A stretch of DNA of 64,000 nt from Cyclobacteriaceae bacterium (GTDB lineage Bacteria > Bacteroidota > Bacteroidia > Cytophagales > Cyclobacteriaceae), in the NCBI GenBank assembly GCA_028285445.1, contig JANQPQ010000015.1, forward strand, positions 1-64,000, written 5' to 3'. Position 1 is the stretch's first letter; the number at the start of each line of letters is the position of its first letter. Positions 16,169-25,961 of this stretch are shown piece by piece. The notes under the pieces are model-generated. The model saw nothing but the letters and a program-made list of their open reading frames with translations, was not told the DNA's origin and did not search any database. Made by a program: the position numbers and the translations under genes.

Positions 16169-18544
16169 TTATTCCTCTCTTATTGCATCAACCGGAGCTG
16201 ACATTGCAGCCATTAACGACTGATAACTTACTGTTAGCAAAGCTACCATCAATGCTGCTGCACCTGCCAAAACGAAAACCCAAGCTGAAATATCTGTTTT
16301 GTAGGCAAAGTCTGCCAACCACAAATTCATCATGTACCAGGCAATGGGTATGGCCAGTATAATTCCCAAAGCGACCAGAATCGTAAACTCCTTATTGAGC
16401 ATGGTTACGATATTCTCAGCGGAAGCACCCAGCAATTTTCTTATGCCGATTTCTTTTCGTCGTTGCATAGTCACATAGGCTGAAAGTCCAAATAGCCCCA
16501 GGCAGGAAATAACTACGGCCAAAACGGTAAATAGGGATACCACCTTGCTTAATGTCTTCTCTTTAGCCATCAACTCCTCGAAGTTTTGATCAAGGAAGGA
16601 ATAACTTACCGGTGCCTCCAATGAGTATGAATTCCATTCATCTTCTACAAATGCTATAAGGCTACTGGCTGCCGTGGATTTGAATTTGATGGCTATTTGG
16701 CGACCTGAAGTGGAAAGGTGAATAAGCACAGGTCCTACTGTTTCTTTCAGAGCTTCAAAATTGAAATCTCTAACCACCCCAATAACATTGAATTTATTAT
16801 TTAGAATTTCTCCGATCGGATTCTCTAAGCCCAATTCCCTCGCCGCTGTCTCGTTAAGGATAACTGCATTTGAGTCCGAAGCGATATTCTCGTCAAAGTC
16901 GCGTCCAGCGATAATATCGTACCCTATGGTTTTGACATAATTAAAATCACCCCCAAAGCGATTGACCCGCAATGCCTCTTCTACATGTTTTGATTCCACC
17001 GAACCCATAGAAAAGCTACTCTGCGAACCAGGTAGCCGGCTGGACAAACTAAGCTCGACTACTTCTGCCCGCTGGGCAATTTTCTGCTTAAAACCCTGGA
17101 TATCATCACCCAAATGGTGGGCATTGCGAATTACCAGCACGTCCTCCTGACCAAACCCCAGGTCTTTGTCTCTCATGTACTCCAATTGTTTGCTGATCAA
17201 TAGGGAGCAAACAATCAATGAAACCGACAGGGTAAATTGAAACACAACAAGCACATTTCTAAAGCCCTTACTGCCACTAACATTTAAGGTACCTCCTTTT
17301 AGCACCTGGCTTGGGCGAAATGCTGAAAGGTAGAAACTGGGGTATAGCCCAGCCAGGAAGCCTATTAGTACTGCAAGGGACAAACCCAGTAGTATGTTTG
17401 AAATATTGTTCAGCACAGAGCTAATCAAAACCTGTCCCGTAATTTGTTGAAATATTACCAGGAACAATTCCGATAATCCGAAAGCCACTACCATGGCCAT
17501 GAGACTGATAAGAATTGATTCGGAAAGAAATTGAATTGAGAGTCCGGCTCGAGTCGAGCCCATTACTTTCTTGACTCCTACTTCTCTCGCGCGCTTGGTA
17601 GCTTTGGCAGTTGTTAGGTTGATAAAATTTACTGCAGCTATTACAGAAATAAGGACGGCGATGGCCAGTAGAACATATACAGCTGTTGCATTGCCTCCTA
17701 CCGTAAGGTCGAAACTAAGCACACCTTTTAAATAGATATCATCAAGAGGCTGAGCCATCAGACGATAGGCATCATCTCGCTCAAACCACTGCTCGAAAGT
17801 CAGGGTGCTGCCAAACCTGGAGAACACCTCATTTTCAACTAATCTATTCAAGCTGAATTGAACCTCCTCTGTGGTAATATCTTCAGTCACCATAACATAG
17901 TTGAAAACGTTCACTGAAAACCAGTGAAGGTCATCCGGGTCAATTGGCTCTTGCTTCTGCCTGGCCCAGTACTTGGCATTCAAATGAGAATTCAGAGCCT
18001 GGTAATCCACTACTCCTGTTACTATTAGTTCTCGCTTCTCCTCACCAAGAATGATCGACTTGCCGATAGGGTCATCGTCGCCAAAGTAAGTATTGGCCAG
18101 TTCCTGTGAGATTACAATGCTATTTTCCAGATCAAGAGCAGTGGCGCGGTCGCCACTTACAAAGGGGTAATCAAACATTTCGAAGAAATTCTCCTCAACC
18201 GCCAGCCCCTCTTCCTTGGCCTGCAGTTTGTCTGTTTCAAACTCCACGCTTCCAAGGGCATCAACTCGGGTAGTGCTCTCAATCCAATCGTATTGCTGTG
18301 GCCATACCTCGAATAGCGCAACCGGCCCATTTGCAAATTCACCCATACTCATAAATTTGGTTGCAACCCGAAGAATTCGATCGTGATTCTCAAAGTGCTT
18401 TTCATAGCTTAGCTCGTTGAAGGCGTATACCAGAATTACCAGGCTGCTGGCTATACCGATAGCCAGGCCACCAATGTTTATTATTGAATATGTTAGCTGT
18501 TTGGCCAGGTGTCTGAATGCGATCTTAATGTAGGTCCGAATCAT
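16169..18544 (-). CDS. FtsX/MacB-like permease, module II gene 7
   Basis: This 791-residue alpha-lineage permease starts MIRTYIKIAFRHLAKQLTYS. The first periplasmic domain has NSIVISQELANTYFGDDDPI; the second has VILNETAARELGLENPIGE. Coupling-type motifs are KRAREVGVKKVMGS and QRRKEIGIRKLLGA. The inter-unit linker is KDLGFGQEDVLVIRNA. Its tail APVDAIREE replaces the usual Asn-Pro by Ala-Pro. The second periplasmic unit is shorter than in its neighbours, accounting for the modest length. It follows gene 6 after 57 bp and abuts gene 8. Confidence 0.92.
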   Translation of the reverse strand: MIRTYIKIAFRHLAKQLTYSIINIGGLAIGIASSLVILVYAFNELSYEKHFENHDRILRVATKFMSMGEFANGPVALFEVWPQQYDWIESTTRVDALGSVEFETDKLQAKEEGLAVEENFFEMFDYPFVSGDRATALDLENSIVISQELANTYFGDDDPIGKSIILGEEKRELIVTGVVDYQALNSHLNAKYWARQKQEPIDPDDLHWFSVNVFNYVMVTEDITTEEVQFSLNRLVENEVFSRFGSTLTFEQWFERDDAYRLMAQPLDDIYLKGVLSFDLTVGGNATAVYVLLAIAVLISVIAAVNFINLTTAKATKRAREVGVKKVMGSTRAGLSIQFLSESILISLMAMVVAFGLSELFLVIFQQITGQVLISSVLNNISNILLGLSLAVLIGFLAGLYPSFYLSAFRPSQVLKGGTLNVSGSKGFRNVLVVFQFTLSVSLIVCSLLISKQLEYMRDKDLGFGQEDVLVIRNAHHLGDDIQGFKQKIAQRAEVVELSLSSRLPGSQSSFSMGSVESKHVEEALRVNRFGGDFNYVKTIGYDIIAGRDFDENIASDSNAVILNETAARELGLENPIGEILNNKFNVIGVVRDFNFEALKETVGPVLIHLSTSGRQIAIKFKSTAASSLIAFVEDEWNSYSLEAPVSYSFLDQNFEELMAKEKTLSKVVSLFTVLAVVISCLGLFGLSAYVTMQRRKEIGIRKLLGASAENIVTMLNKEFTILVALGIILAIPIAWYMMNLWLADFAYKTDISAWVFVLAGAAALMVALLTVSYQSLMAAMSAPVDAIREE

Positions 18545-18601
18545 GCTGGTTTGTTTTGGGTATAATTAAGTATCGTTGAATTGAACTTTGTAACAGTAAC
18601 C

Positions 18602-21016
18602 TTATTCATCTCTAAGTGCCGAAATGGGATCTGCCAAGGCCGCTCTAAATGATTGAACACTGATGGCCAACAGCGCAATGGTAGCTGAGATACCAAGGCC
18701 AAGCAGAAAAATTTCCGGCCCGATAATTATTCGCTCGCTATAATCCTGCAACCAAACCTGCATTGAGATATAGGCAATTGGCGCAGAAACAATAAAAGCT
18801 ATAATGAGCAATACAGAGAACTCTTTGCCAAAAATGGCCAGGATATCCTGGAGCTTAGCACCCAACACCTTCCTTACTCCAATCTCCTTCACTTTTTGGT
18901 TTGCCATAAATGCCACCAGACCTATCAGTCCAAGGCAACCAATAAATATTGAAAGCCCACTAAAAAGCTGAAACAGAGAGGAGAGTTTTCGTTCCTCATC
19001 ATAAAAAGCAGCTATATCCTGATCCAGGAACTGGTACTCAAAGACATCTCCGGGAAAAAAAGTACTCCACGCTTCTTCAGCGGCATAGAGAGCTTCATTA
19101 ATACTTTCCACTGAAACATTGCTAAGCTGAAGACTGAGGGAAGAGAATTCACTACTATTAGGAAACAGGCCGACATAGTCAAATCCCTCTCGGAGAGAAT
19201 TAGAATGATAGTTGTCTATCACCCCTACCACCGTTTTGTCATTGCCCATGCTTACTGTTGCACCGAGGGCATCCTCGTAGCTTTCAAAGCCAAGATCTTT
19301 AACCAGGTTTTTACTGAGAATTATTACCCCTTTTTCCTCTGACGGCTGAAAGTTTCTACCTGCCAACAATTCGATGTTGTAAAGGGGAAGAAAGTCCTGA
19401 TCAGTGAAAAGAGTCTCAAATACCAGATCATTTTCTTCCATGCCAGGCCGATAAATACTCATGAACCATGAGGATTTACTATTACCCGAGGGCGTGGTTG
19501 ATGATAAACTCGCGGTGGTAAACAGTGAATTAGTTAGCAGGTGCTGTTTGAAAACTTTAAAATCCTCCTTCCCCGCTGATGGTAGTGGCAAAATCAAAAT
19601 GCCATCCTTTTTGAATCCTAGGTCTTTGCTTTGAAAATGCTTCACTTGCAGGATTACCACGATGGTGCCCAGGATAAACACTTGCGATATTACGAACTGC
19701 ATCACAACCAGTGTGCGTCGTAAGGTAATGCCGCCGGATTGAGTTAAGGTTCTGCTGTTCACGCTTTGAATTGGGCTAAACCGCAACATCCTGGAGGCCG
19801 GATAAATGCCGGCTGCAATGGTGATTACTACTACCGCCATAACCAAGTAAAGTGCCATAATGGGTTGTAGAATTATAGCAGTTTCAACCTGTATTTGTAG
19901 GAGATCACTAATAAACAACATTGCCATCTCAGCGAGGCCTAGTCCGATAATGGAAGCAAAAATTACCAAAACAAAAGTCTCACCTAAATGCTGCAATATC
20001 AGCTGCTTTCGGTTGCTACCCAGTACTTTTCGCAAACCAACTTCCTTGGATCGTTTGATGGCCTGGGCCGTGGTGAGATTAATGAAATTGATACAGGCAG
20101 TTAGTAGAATAAAGAAACCTATAGCCAGGAATGACAGCAATTGGTTTTCGGTAATTACCCGATAGTTGAAATTCAAGAATCGTGCATCATGATGGAGTGC
20201 ACTGATATGATTGAGTATATAAAGCCTCTCCTTGGCAATCTCAGGAGCAAGGCTCTCATGCAATAGCGCAATGTCCTGCTCAGCTTGTTTTTGGGTGACA
20301 CCTTCTTTTAGCTTTACGTAGACATGGTTGTCGTCACTAACGTTACTCCAGCTGTCCATCCAGCCATAACCCTCCCGAAGCAGTGAGGAGTAAGACATCA
20401 GTACTTTAAAGGGAAAATCAGTATTAATAGGCAAGTCAGCTATTACACCTGTTACAGTGTAGGTTAAGCCGTTATTAATCTTGATCGACTCTCCAACAAT
20501 ATCTTCTTTGGTGAAAGCTTTCTCAGCAACCGATTTGGTTAATACCACCGAAAGCGGATTTTTCAATGCTTCCTGGGGATTGCCCTGCAACCATTTAAGG
20601 TTAGCTCCAAAGTCAACTACTGAGAAAAACTCGGGCTCCACGAAATAGGCATCACTCTGCACAAACTTCTTATCGCTTGCGCCACCATCCTCAGAAGTGG
20701 TAAGTTGAATTTCGTAAGAGTACTTAGCGGTACCAACATGCTCTACCGAAGAAAGCTTATCCCTAATGGCATTTGTTAATGGAAATGAAATACCAGGACG
20801 AAAGATGGAGCTGTGCTCGCCAACGCCCTGCCTCACAATTCTGTAAATCCTCTCACTATCAGTATGAAATTTATCGAAGCTAGTTTCATAATTATATTTC
20901 AAAGCGATAATCAAGAAGCTGGCTACACCCATGGCAAGGCCAGCAGTATTTATGGCTGTGAAAGTAGGTTGTCGGCGGAAATACCGAATTGCGGTTTTTA
21001 TATAACTTCTGATCAT
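18602..21016 (-). CDS. FtsX/MacB-like permease, module II gene 6
   Basis: This 804-residue permease is of the lineage called beta here, recognisable by FMANQK before the second coupling-type motif (KVKEIGVRKVLGA) and by the HHDARFLNFNYRVITENQ segment before TM2. The first motif is KRSKEVGLRKVLGS. The first periplasmic domain shows SVVLTKSVAEKAFTKEDIVG, where AFTK replaces the common KYFG. The second has IILSKNLVKDLGF. The tail is DPISALRDE. It is the only beta member placed among alpha genes rather than at the promoter end. Its leader, read towards the ATG, contains AAACTCAAAA, an A-rich motif shared with several other leaders here. Confidence 0.92.
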   Translation of the reverse strand: MIRSYIKTAIRYFRRQPTFTAINTAGLAMGVASFLIIALKYNYETSFDKFHTDSERIYRIVRQGVGEHSSIFRPGISFPLTNAIRDKLSSVEHVGTAKYSYEIQLTTSEDGGASDKKFVQSDAYFVEPEFFSVVDFGANLKWLQGNPQEALKNPLSVVLTKSVAEKAFTKEDIVGESIKINNGLTYTVTGVIADLPINTDFPFKVLMSYSSLLREGYGWMDSWSNVSDDNHVYVKLKEGVTQKQAEQDIALLHESLAPEIAKERLYILNHISALHHDARFLNFNYRVITENQLLSFLAIGFFILLTACINFINLTTAQAIKRSKEVGLRKVLGSNRKQLILQHLGETFVLVIFASIIGLGLAEMAMLFISDLLQIQVETAIILQPIMALYLVMAVVVITIAAGIYPASRMLRFSPIQSVNSRTLTQSGGITLRRTLVVMQFVISQVFILGTIVVILQVKHFQSKDLGFKKDGILILPLPSAGKEDFKVFKQHLLTNSLFTTASLSSTTPSGNSKSSWFMSIYRPGMEENDLVFETLFTDQDFLPLYNIELLAGRNFQPSEEKGVIILSKNLVKDLGFESYEDALGATVSMGNDKTVVGVIDNYHSNSLREGFDYVGLFPNSSEFSSLSLQLSNVSVESINEALYAAEEAWSTFFPGDVFEYQFLDQDIAAFYDEERKLSSLFQLFSGLSIFIGCLGLIGLVAFMANQKVKEIGVRKVLGAKLQDILAIFGKEFSVLLIIAFIVSAPIAYISMQVWLQDYSERIIIGPEIFLLGLGISATIALLAISVQSFRAALADPISALRDE

Positions 21017-21055
21017 TGTTTGTCGCTATACTTATTTTGAGTTTACTGGTTTTCG

Positions 21056-23458
21056 TTATTCATCTCTAAGAGATTGTACCGGATTGCTGAATACTGCTTT
21101 TAAGGATTGATAGCTGATAGTTGCCAGTGTTACCAGCAGCAGAACTACCAGGCCCATGGCAAAAACATACCAGGCTACTTCTGCACGATAGGCGAAATTT
21201 GCCAGCCAACGGCCTGCCACCAATATTGCCATAGGTAAGGCAAAAACATAAGCAATAACTATCAGCTTTACGTAGTCCATTGAGAGCATGCTCAGTATGC
21301 TACCCATTTGAGCACCTAATACTCTTCGAATTCCTATTTCCTTGCGCCGACGCTCAGTGGCATGCGCAGACAAACCAAACAATCCTAAACAGCTGATGAT
21401 TATTGCAACTATTGCGAAAGAGGTAAAGACCTTACCCACTTTCAGTTCGGTATCGTAAAATGACTTTAATTCTTCATCCAGAAAGTAGAACTCTGCCGGC
21501 CGCTCTGGATTGAATTCACTCCAGGCCGACTCTAACGTCTCTAATGCTTCACTTACAGTTTGCGGTTTAAATTTTACTGATAAGAACTCAGTATAATATG
21601 ATGGGCCGGTAATGTGCAGCACCAGAGGCTCAACCTTGTGGTGAAGGGATCTAAAGTGAAAGTCGTCAATTACGCCAATTACCTTCCCTTTCTTCTCAAT
21701 GGGGCCATTGTAATACCACGTTAGTGACAAGTCCCTACCAACACCGGTTTCCCACCCAAACTTTTCTAAAGCCGCCTGGTTTATGATAATCCCCTGCCTT
21801 AAATCCCCAGCGTTTGAAGTGTCAAAGAATCTGCCTTCTGCCAGCCTAAGATCGTAGGTTTGCAGGAAGTCCTCATCCACGGCAAGCGTCAGCACTGTAA
21901 ACTGCTCTTCCCCATTATCTGGTTTAACTTGAAAATCGTGAAAGCCGGATTGCATTCCTGGAAAAGCTGATGAAACAGTTGCCGCCTCAACTTGGCTATT
22001 TTGCAGCAAGGTTGTCTTCAATTGCTGGTAGCGCATTTGGTCGTTGTTAGTAACTAAATGCACGGCAACAACGGCCTCCTCATCAAAACCTAAGCTCTTG
22101 GCCTTCATGAAATCCACTTGCTTTAATATGATAATGGTCCCAATAATCAAAAATCCGGAGATTGCGAATTGCATTACTACCAGCACCCTGCGAAGAAGTC
22201 CACCACCGGAACCTTGCTTATAATCACCCTTAAGAGTTTTGCTAGGCTTAAAAGATGAGAGGTAAAACGCCGGGTAGAAACCAGCGATTAATGCTACTAC
22301 CGCTAAGCCAAGCAAACTGATCCAAACCATATTCCATTCGAATAGAAAAGTCAGTGACAATTCACGTCCAATAATGGATTCGAACGTGTACTTTAATATG
22401 ATTTCGGCCAGACCATAAGCCAGCACCAACGAAAGTAAAGTGGTGAGGAAAGTTTCTCCAATGAACTGTATTACCAATTGCTTCCTTCGCGCGCCTAGCA
22501 CTTTACGCATACCAACTTCCCTTGCTCTTATGCTTGCATGCGCCGTACTTAAATTGACAAAGTTGATTACCGCAATTACCAGGAGGAATACCGCAATGAG
22601 CATAAACATCCGTACTCCACTGTAACTACCATTGCCGGGAAGTTCATTGTCAAGATTTGACTGCAGGTGAATGTTTCTAATTGGCTGAAGGTCATAATAG
22701 CGGTTGCCGCGGCGATCATCATAAGAAACGTTATTGGCCACGAGATCATCTAGCTGTTTTGGGTCAATATTTTCTCCGGAAGTTCTCAGATAAGTAAATA
22801 CCGGGGGGTATCCCCAATTGTTGTACCATGGCATAACCTGTGGCACAGTAGAAAATGAGGCTATAAAGTCAAACTTTAGATGTGAATTGTCGGGTAGGCT
22901 CTTGATCACCCCAGTTACATTAAACTCAAACCGGTCGTTATCGTCTTTTACAACCAGCGTTTTATTGATGGGATCAACAGCACCAAAATGTCTACTGGCC
23001 GCTTCTTCAGTAATCACTACTGCGAACGGATCTAAAAGGGCGTCGCTTGAACTGCCGCTGACAAATTCAATGGCTAGCATTTCAGTAACTGTGGAATCTG
23101 CGAAGTAGAAGAGATTCTCTTTGTAGTTGTCACCTTCGGCGTATTGCACCAAAACTGGAAAAGGCATTAAGCGCAAGGTCTTCTCTACACTGGCCAAATT
23201 ACTTTGAATCAATGGAGCCAATGGCGAGTAGGTGAAAGTACTCTTTGTTGTGCGCTCACTTTGCTCATAAGTCTCCGCCACCCGATACAATCTTTCCACC
23301 CCTGGGTGGAAGTCGTCATAGCTGAGTTCATAACGTACATAAGCAAAAATCACCAAGGTGCTGGCCAACCCAACAGCCAGGCCAAAGATGTTGATAAAAG
23401 CATAGACCTTATTAGATGCTATACTGCGAAAGGCAATCTTGATATAGTTCCGTATCAT
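21056..23458 (-). CDS. FtsX/MacB-like permease, module II gene 5
   Basis: This 800-residue alpha-lineage permease begins MIRNYIKIAFRSIASNKVYA. Periplasmic-domain signatures are FAVVITEEAASRHFGAVDPI and IINQAALEKFGWETGVGRDL. The first coupling-type motif is IRAREVGMRKVLGA; the second, RRRKEIGIRRVLGA, has Arg-Arg where all others have Arg-Lys. The linker between units is KSLGFDEEAVVAVHLV and the tail NPVQSLRDE. It starts 13 bp after gene 4 ends and is followed by gene 6 after 39 bp. It has no frame damage. Confidence 0.92.
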   Translation of the reverse strand: MIRNYIKIAFRSIASNKVYAFINIFGLAVGLASTLVIFAYVRYELSYDDFHPGVERLYRVAETYEQSERTTKSTFTYSPLAPLIQSNLASVEKTLRLMPFPVLVQYAEGDNYKENLFYFADSTVTEMLAIEFVSGSSSDALLDPFAVVITEEAASRHFGAVDPINKTLVVKDDNDRFEFNVTGVIKSLPDNSHLKFDFIASFSTVPQVMPWYNNWGYPPVFTYLRTSGENIDPKQLDDLVANNVSYDDRRGNRYYDLQPIRNIHLQSNLDNELPGNGSYSGVRMFMLIAVFLLVIAVINFVNLSTAHASIRAREVGMRKVLGARRKQLVIQFIGETFLTTLLSLVLAYGLAEIILKYTFESIIGRELSLTFLFEWNMVWISLLGLAVVALIAGFYPAFYLSSFKPSKTLKGDYKQGSGGGLLRRVLVVMQFAISGFLIIGTIIILKQVDFMKAKSLGFDEEAVVAVHLVTNNDQMRYQQLKTTLLQNSQVEAATVSSAFPGMQSGFHDFQVKPDNGEEQFTVLTLAVDEDFLQTYDLRLAEGRFFDTSNAGDLRQGIIINQAALEKFGWETGVGRDLSLTWYYNGPIEKKGKVIGVIDDFHFRSLHHKVEPLVLHITGPSYYTEFLSVKFKPQTVSEALETLESAWSEFNPERPAEFYFLDEELKSFYDTELKVGKVFTSFAIVAIIISCLGLFGLSAHATERRRKEIGIRRVLGAQMGSILSMLSMDYVKLIVIAYVFALPMAILVAGRWLANFAYRAEVAWYVFAMGLVVLLLVTLATISYQSLKAVFSNPVQSLRDE

Positions 23459-23471
23459 ATCAACAATATTT

Positions 23472-25910
23472 TTATTCGCTTCTAAGACTTTTTACCGGAT
23501 CGGTGCTGCCGGCTTTAATGGCTTGATAACTCACTGTGAATAATGCTACCACCAATGCTATTGCTCCAGCAAAAACCAGAGGAAGAAGCGTCAAGTTAGT
23601 TTTGTATGCAAAATCCTGAAGCCACCAATCTGCGGCGTAATATCCTAAGGGTGCCGCGATAATGAACGCCACCAAAATCAGTTTGGTGAAATCGCGGGCG
23701 ATGAGGGTTACTATTGAAGAAACGCTGGCACCGAGCACTTTGCGGATTCCTATTTCCTTGGTCTTTTGCTCTGCCGCAAAGGCCGCCAACCCCATAAGCC
23801 CCAGGCAGGCAATAAAAATTGCTAACCCAGTGAAAGCGGTAATTACGCGACCAATAGCCACTTCTGATTGAAGAGTTCTGTCAATTGCAGAATCCAGGAA
23901 AGAGAACTCGAAAGGCCTACCTTCGGCAATCGATTGCCATTTATCCTCAACTCTTTCCACAAATCCAACCAGGTCGCTGCTTTGTACTTTCATTGAAAGC
24001 ACAGTATTTGGCATACGCCAGTGCTTTCCTTCCAGGTGGAAGAAAGCGAAAGGCTCAATGGTTTCGTACATTGAACGGAAGTGAAAATCCTTGATCACCC
24101 CAATAACTTCAAATTCCCTGCTGCCGCCATCTTTTGTGACCCTTTGGCCAATAGGGTCGTCCCATCCTAGCCTTTGCACCGCAGTTTCATTAAGAACTAC
24201 ACCGTGTATATCAGAGGGGCTTTCACGGGAAAAGTATCGTCCTTCTACCAACTCAAATCCCAATGTATTGGCATAGTCATAGTCTGTTGCGATTGTATTA
24301 ATAGGGAATTCAGCCTGGTCACTTCCCTTGGCCTTGTACAAGTCTTCGCCATAAATACGAGGGGGAGTATCAGAAGATGTTGCAATCGATTTTACTTCAG
24401 CATAGGTAGCCAACTCCTCCTTAAATGGCTCAAGGTCATTGCCTAGCCTTTGTACATTTCCTAGTAAAAGTATATTCTCCTTATCGAACCCAAGGTTTAT
24501 ATTTCTCGCGTAGTTAATCTGCTTAAATACCACCTGGGTTACCGAGATTAAGACCATAGAAATGGCAAACTGAATAACTACCAGTGTATTCCTTAATCTG
24601 CCACTTTTGAGGCCGGCCCGTAGGTTACCACGAAGCACTGAGGCTGGCCTAAACGATGACAGATAAAAAGCGGGATAACTACCCGTTAGCAAGCCCAGGG
24701 TAAGGGCCAAACCGATAAACATCGATGCCAATACCGGATCAGCAAGGCTTGTCAAAGACAGGTCTTTGCCCGAAAGCTCATTGAATGGAATCTTAAGTAA
24801 TTCAGCAACCCCTAAAGACAACAGCATGGCCACAGCTGTCAATAGCATCGATTCTGTTAAAAACTGGCCCGTTAGCCCTTGTCGAGTAGAACCGAGCGCT
24901 TTTCGAACCCCGGTTTCTTTCGCTCGTTTTGCGGAACGGGCCGTTGTAAGGTTCATAAAATTGATGCAGGCGATAAGTACGATGAATACCGCAATCGAAA
25001 TAAATACATACACATATAGTATGTCACTATGCTCTCCCAGACGATCGCCCACCGTAGCTGTATACAGGTGAATGTCTGTCATCGGTGTCAGAAAAAGTTC
25101 CCAGGTACTGCCTTTTGCCTCGTACTCTTCGAAGGTATAGCCGAATATCAGTTTCATAGAATTGCCAGCATATTTCTTGGGAACCCCCAATAATTTCTCC
25201 TCCACGGCACCGATATCAGTGTCCGGCCTCAGCTTGACGTATGTAGTCATTTGGGTCCAAATCCAACTCCATTCGTACCGTTCAATGAGAGGATCAAGAT
25301 CCATGGTAGCCAGCATATTGAAGGTAAAATGAGAATTATCTGGGATGTCAGCCACTACCCCGGTAATAACAAAGGGCACTCTGTCATCCCCCATCAAAAG
25401 GGTTTTGCCCAGAGCCTCCTCTTCACCAAAGTACTTCTCCGCTGTCGAGGCAGAGATTACTATTGAGCCCTGTTCATCAAGTGCAGTTTGCGGATCGCCT
25501 TGTAACATCTCGAAGCTAAATACATCGAAGAATGTTGAATCAGTTAGGAATATCCTGGACTCGTCAAATGCTACTGGTGAACTTCCTTGTTTGGTAACGA
25601 GCATATTGCCAACAACCCTAATGCGTGTTGAATGTTCCACCTCTGGAACTTCAGCCCTTACTGCTTCCGCTACGGGAGGGCCCGTCACACCAATTTGCTC
25701 CGTGTTGCCACTCCAAATGTTGGTCTGGTCTATTCTGAAAATCCTATCTGCATCAGCATGGAATTTATCAAAGCTTAGCTCATCCACCACGTAGAGAGCA
25801 ATTAGCAATGAGCAAGCTATACCTATAGCTAATCCCGTGATGTTGATGAGGCTATAGAATTTATCATTAACGATAGATCTGAAGGCTATTTTTAGGAAGT
25901 TTCTAATCAT
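23472..25910 (-). CDS. FtsX/MacB-like permease, module II gene 4
   Basis: At 812 residues this is the longest member of the module II array. The extra length is mainly in the first periplasmic domain, where a segment around KKYAGNSMKLIFGYTFEEYE precedes the ...TPMTDIHL approach to TM2. Other landmarks are GSIVISASTAEKYFGEEEAL, first coupling-type motif KRAKETGVRKALGS, linker INLGFDKENILLLGN, VVLNETAVQRLGWDDPIGQ, second motif QKTKEIGIRKVLGA and tail DPVKSLRSE. It is of alpha lineage and is the first alpha gene after three beta genes. It starts 51 bp after gene 3. Confidence 0.92.
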   Translation of the reverse strand: MIRNFLKIAFRSIVNDKFYSLINITGLAIGIACSLLIALYVVDELSFDKFHADADRIFRIDQTNIWSGNTEQIGVTGPPVAEAVRAEVPEVEHSTRIRVVGNMLVTKQGSSPVAFDESRIFLTDSTFFDVFSFEMLQGDPQTALDEQGSIVISASTAEKYFGEEEALGKTLLMGDDRVPFVITGVVADIPDNSHFTFNMLATMDLDPLIERYEWSWIWTQMTTYVKLRPDTDIGAVEEKLLGVPKKYAGNSMKLIFGYTFEEYEAKGSTWELFLTPMTDIHLYTATVGDRLGEHSDILYVYVFISIAVFIVLIACINFMNLTTARSAKRAKETGVRKALGSTRQGLTGQFLTESMLLTAVAMLLSLGVAELLKIPFNELSGKDLSLTSLADPVLASMFIGLALTLGLLTGSYPAFYLSSFRPASVLRGNLRAGLKSGRLRNTLVVIQFAISMVLISVTQVVFKQINYARNINLGFDKENILLLGNVQRLGNDLEPFKEELATYAEVKSIATSSDTPPRIYGEDLYKAKGSDQAEFPINTIATDYDYANTLGFELVEGRYFSRESPSDIHGVVLNETAVQRLGWDDPIGQRVTKDGGSREFEVIGVIKDFHFRSMYETIEPFAFFHLEGKHWRMPNTVLSMKVQSSDLVGFVERVEDKWQSIAEGRPFEFSFLDSAIDRTLQSEVAIGRVITAFTGLAIFIACLGLMGLAAFAAEQKTKEIGIRKVLGASVSSIVTLIARDFTKLILVAFIIAAPLGYYAADWWLQDFAYKTNLTLLPLVFAGAIALVVALFTVSYQAIKAGSTDPVKSLRSE

Positions 25911-25961
25911 TAGTCGGTTGTTAAATTTTTGAGCTGTTGTGAAATTGCTTTTGCCCCGGTT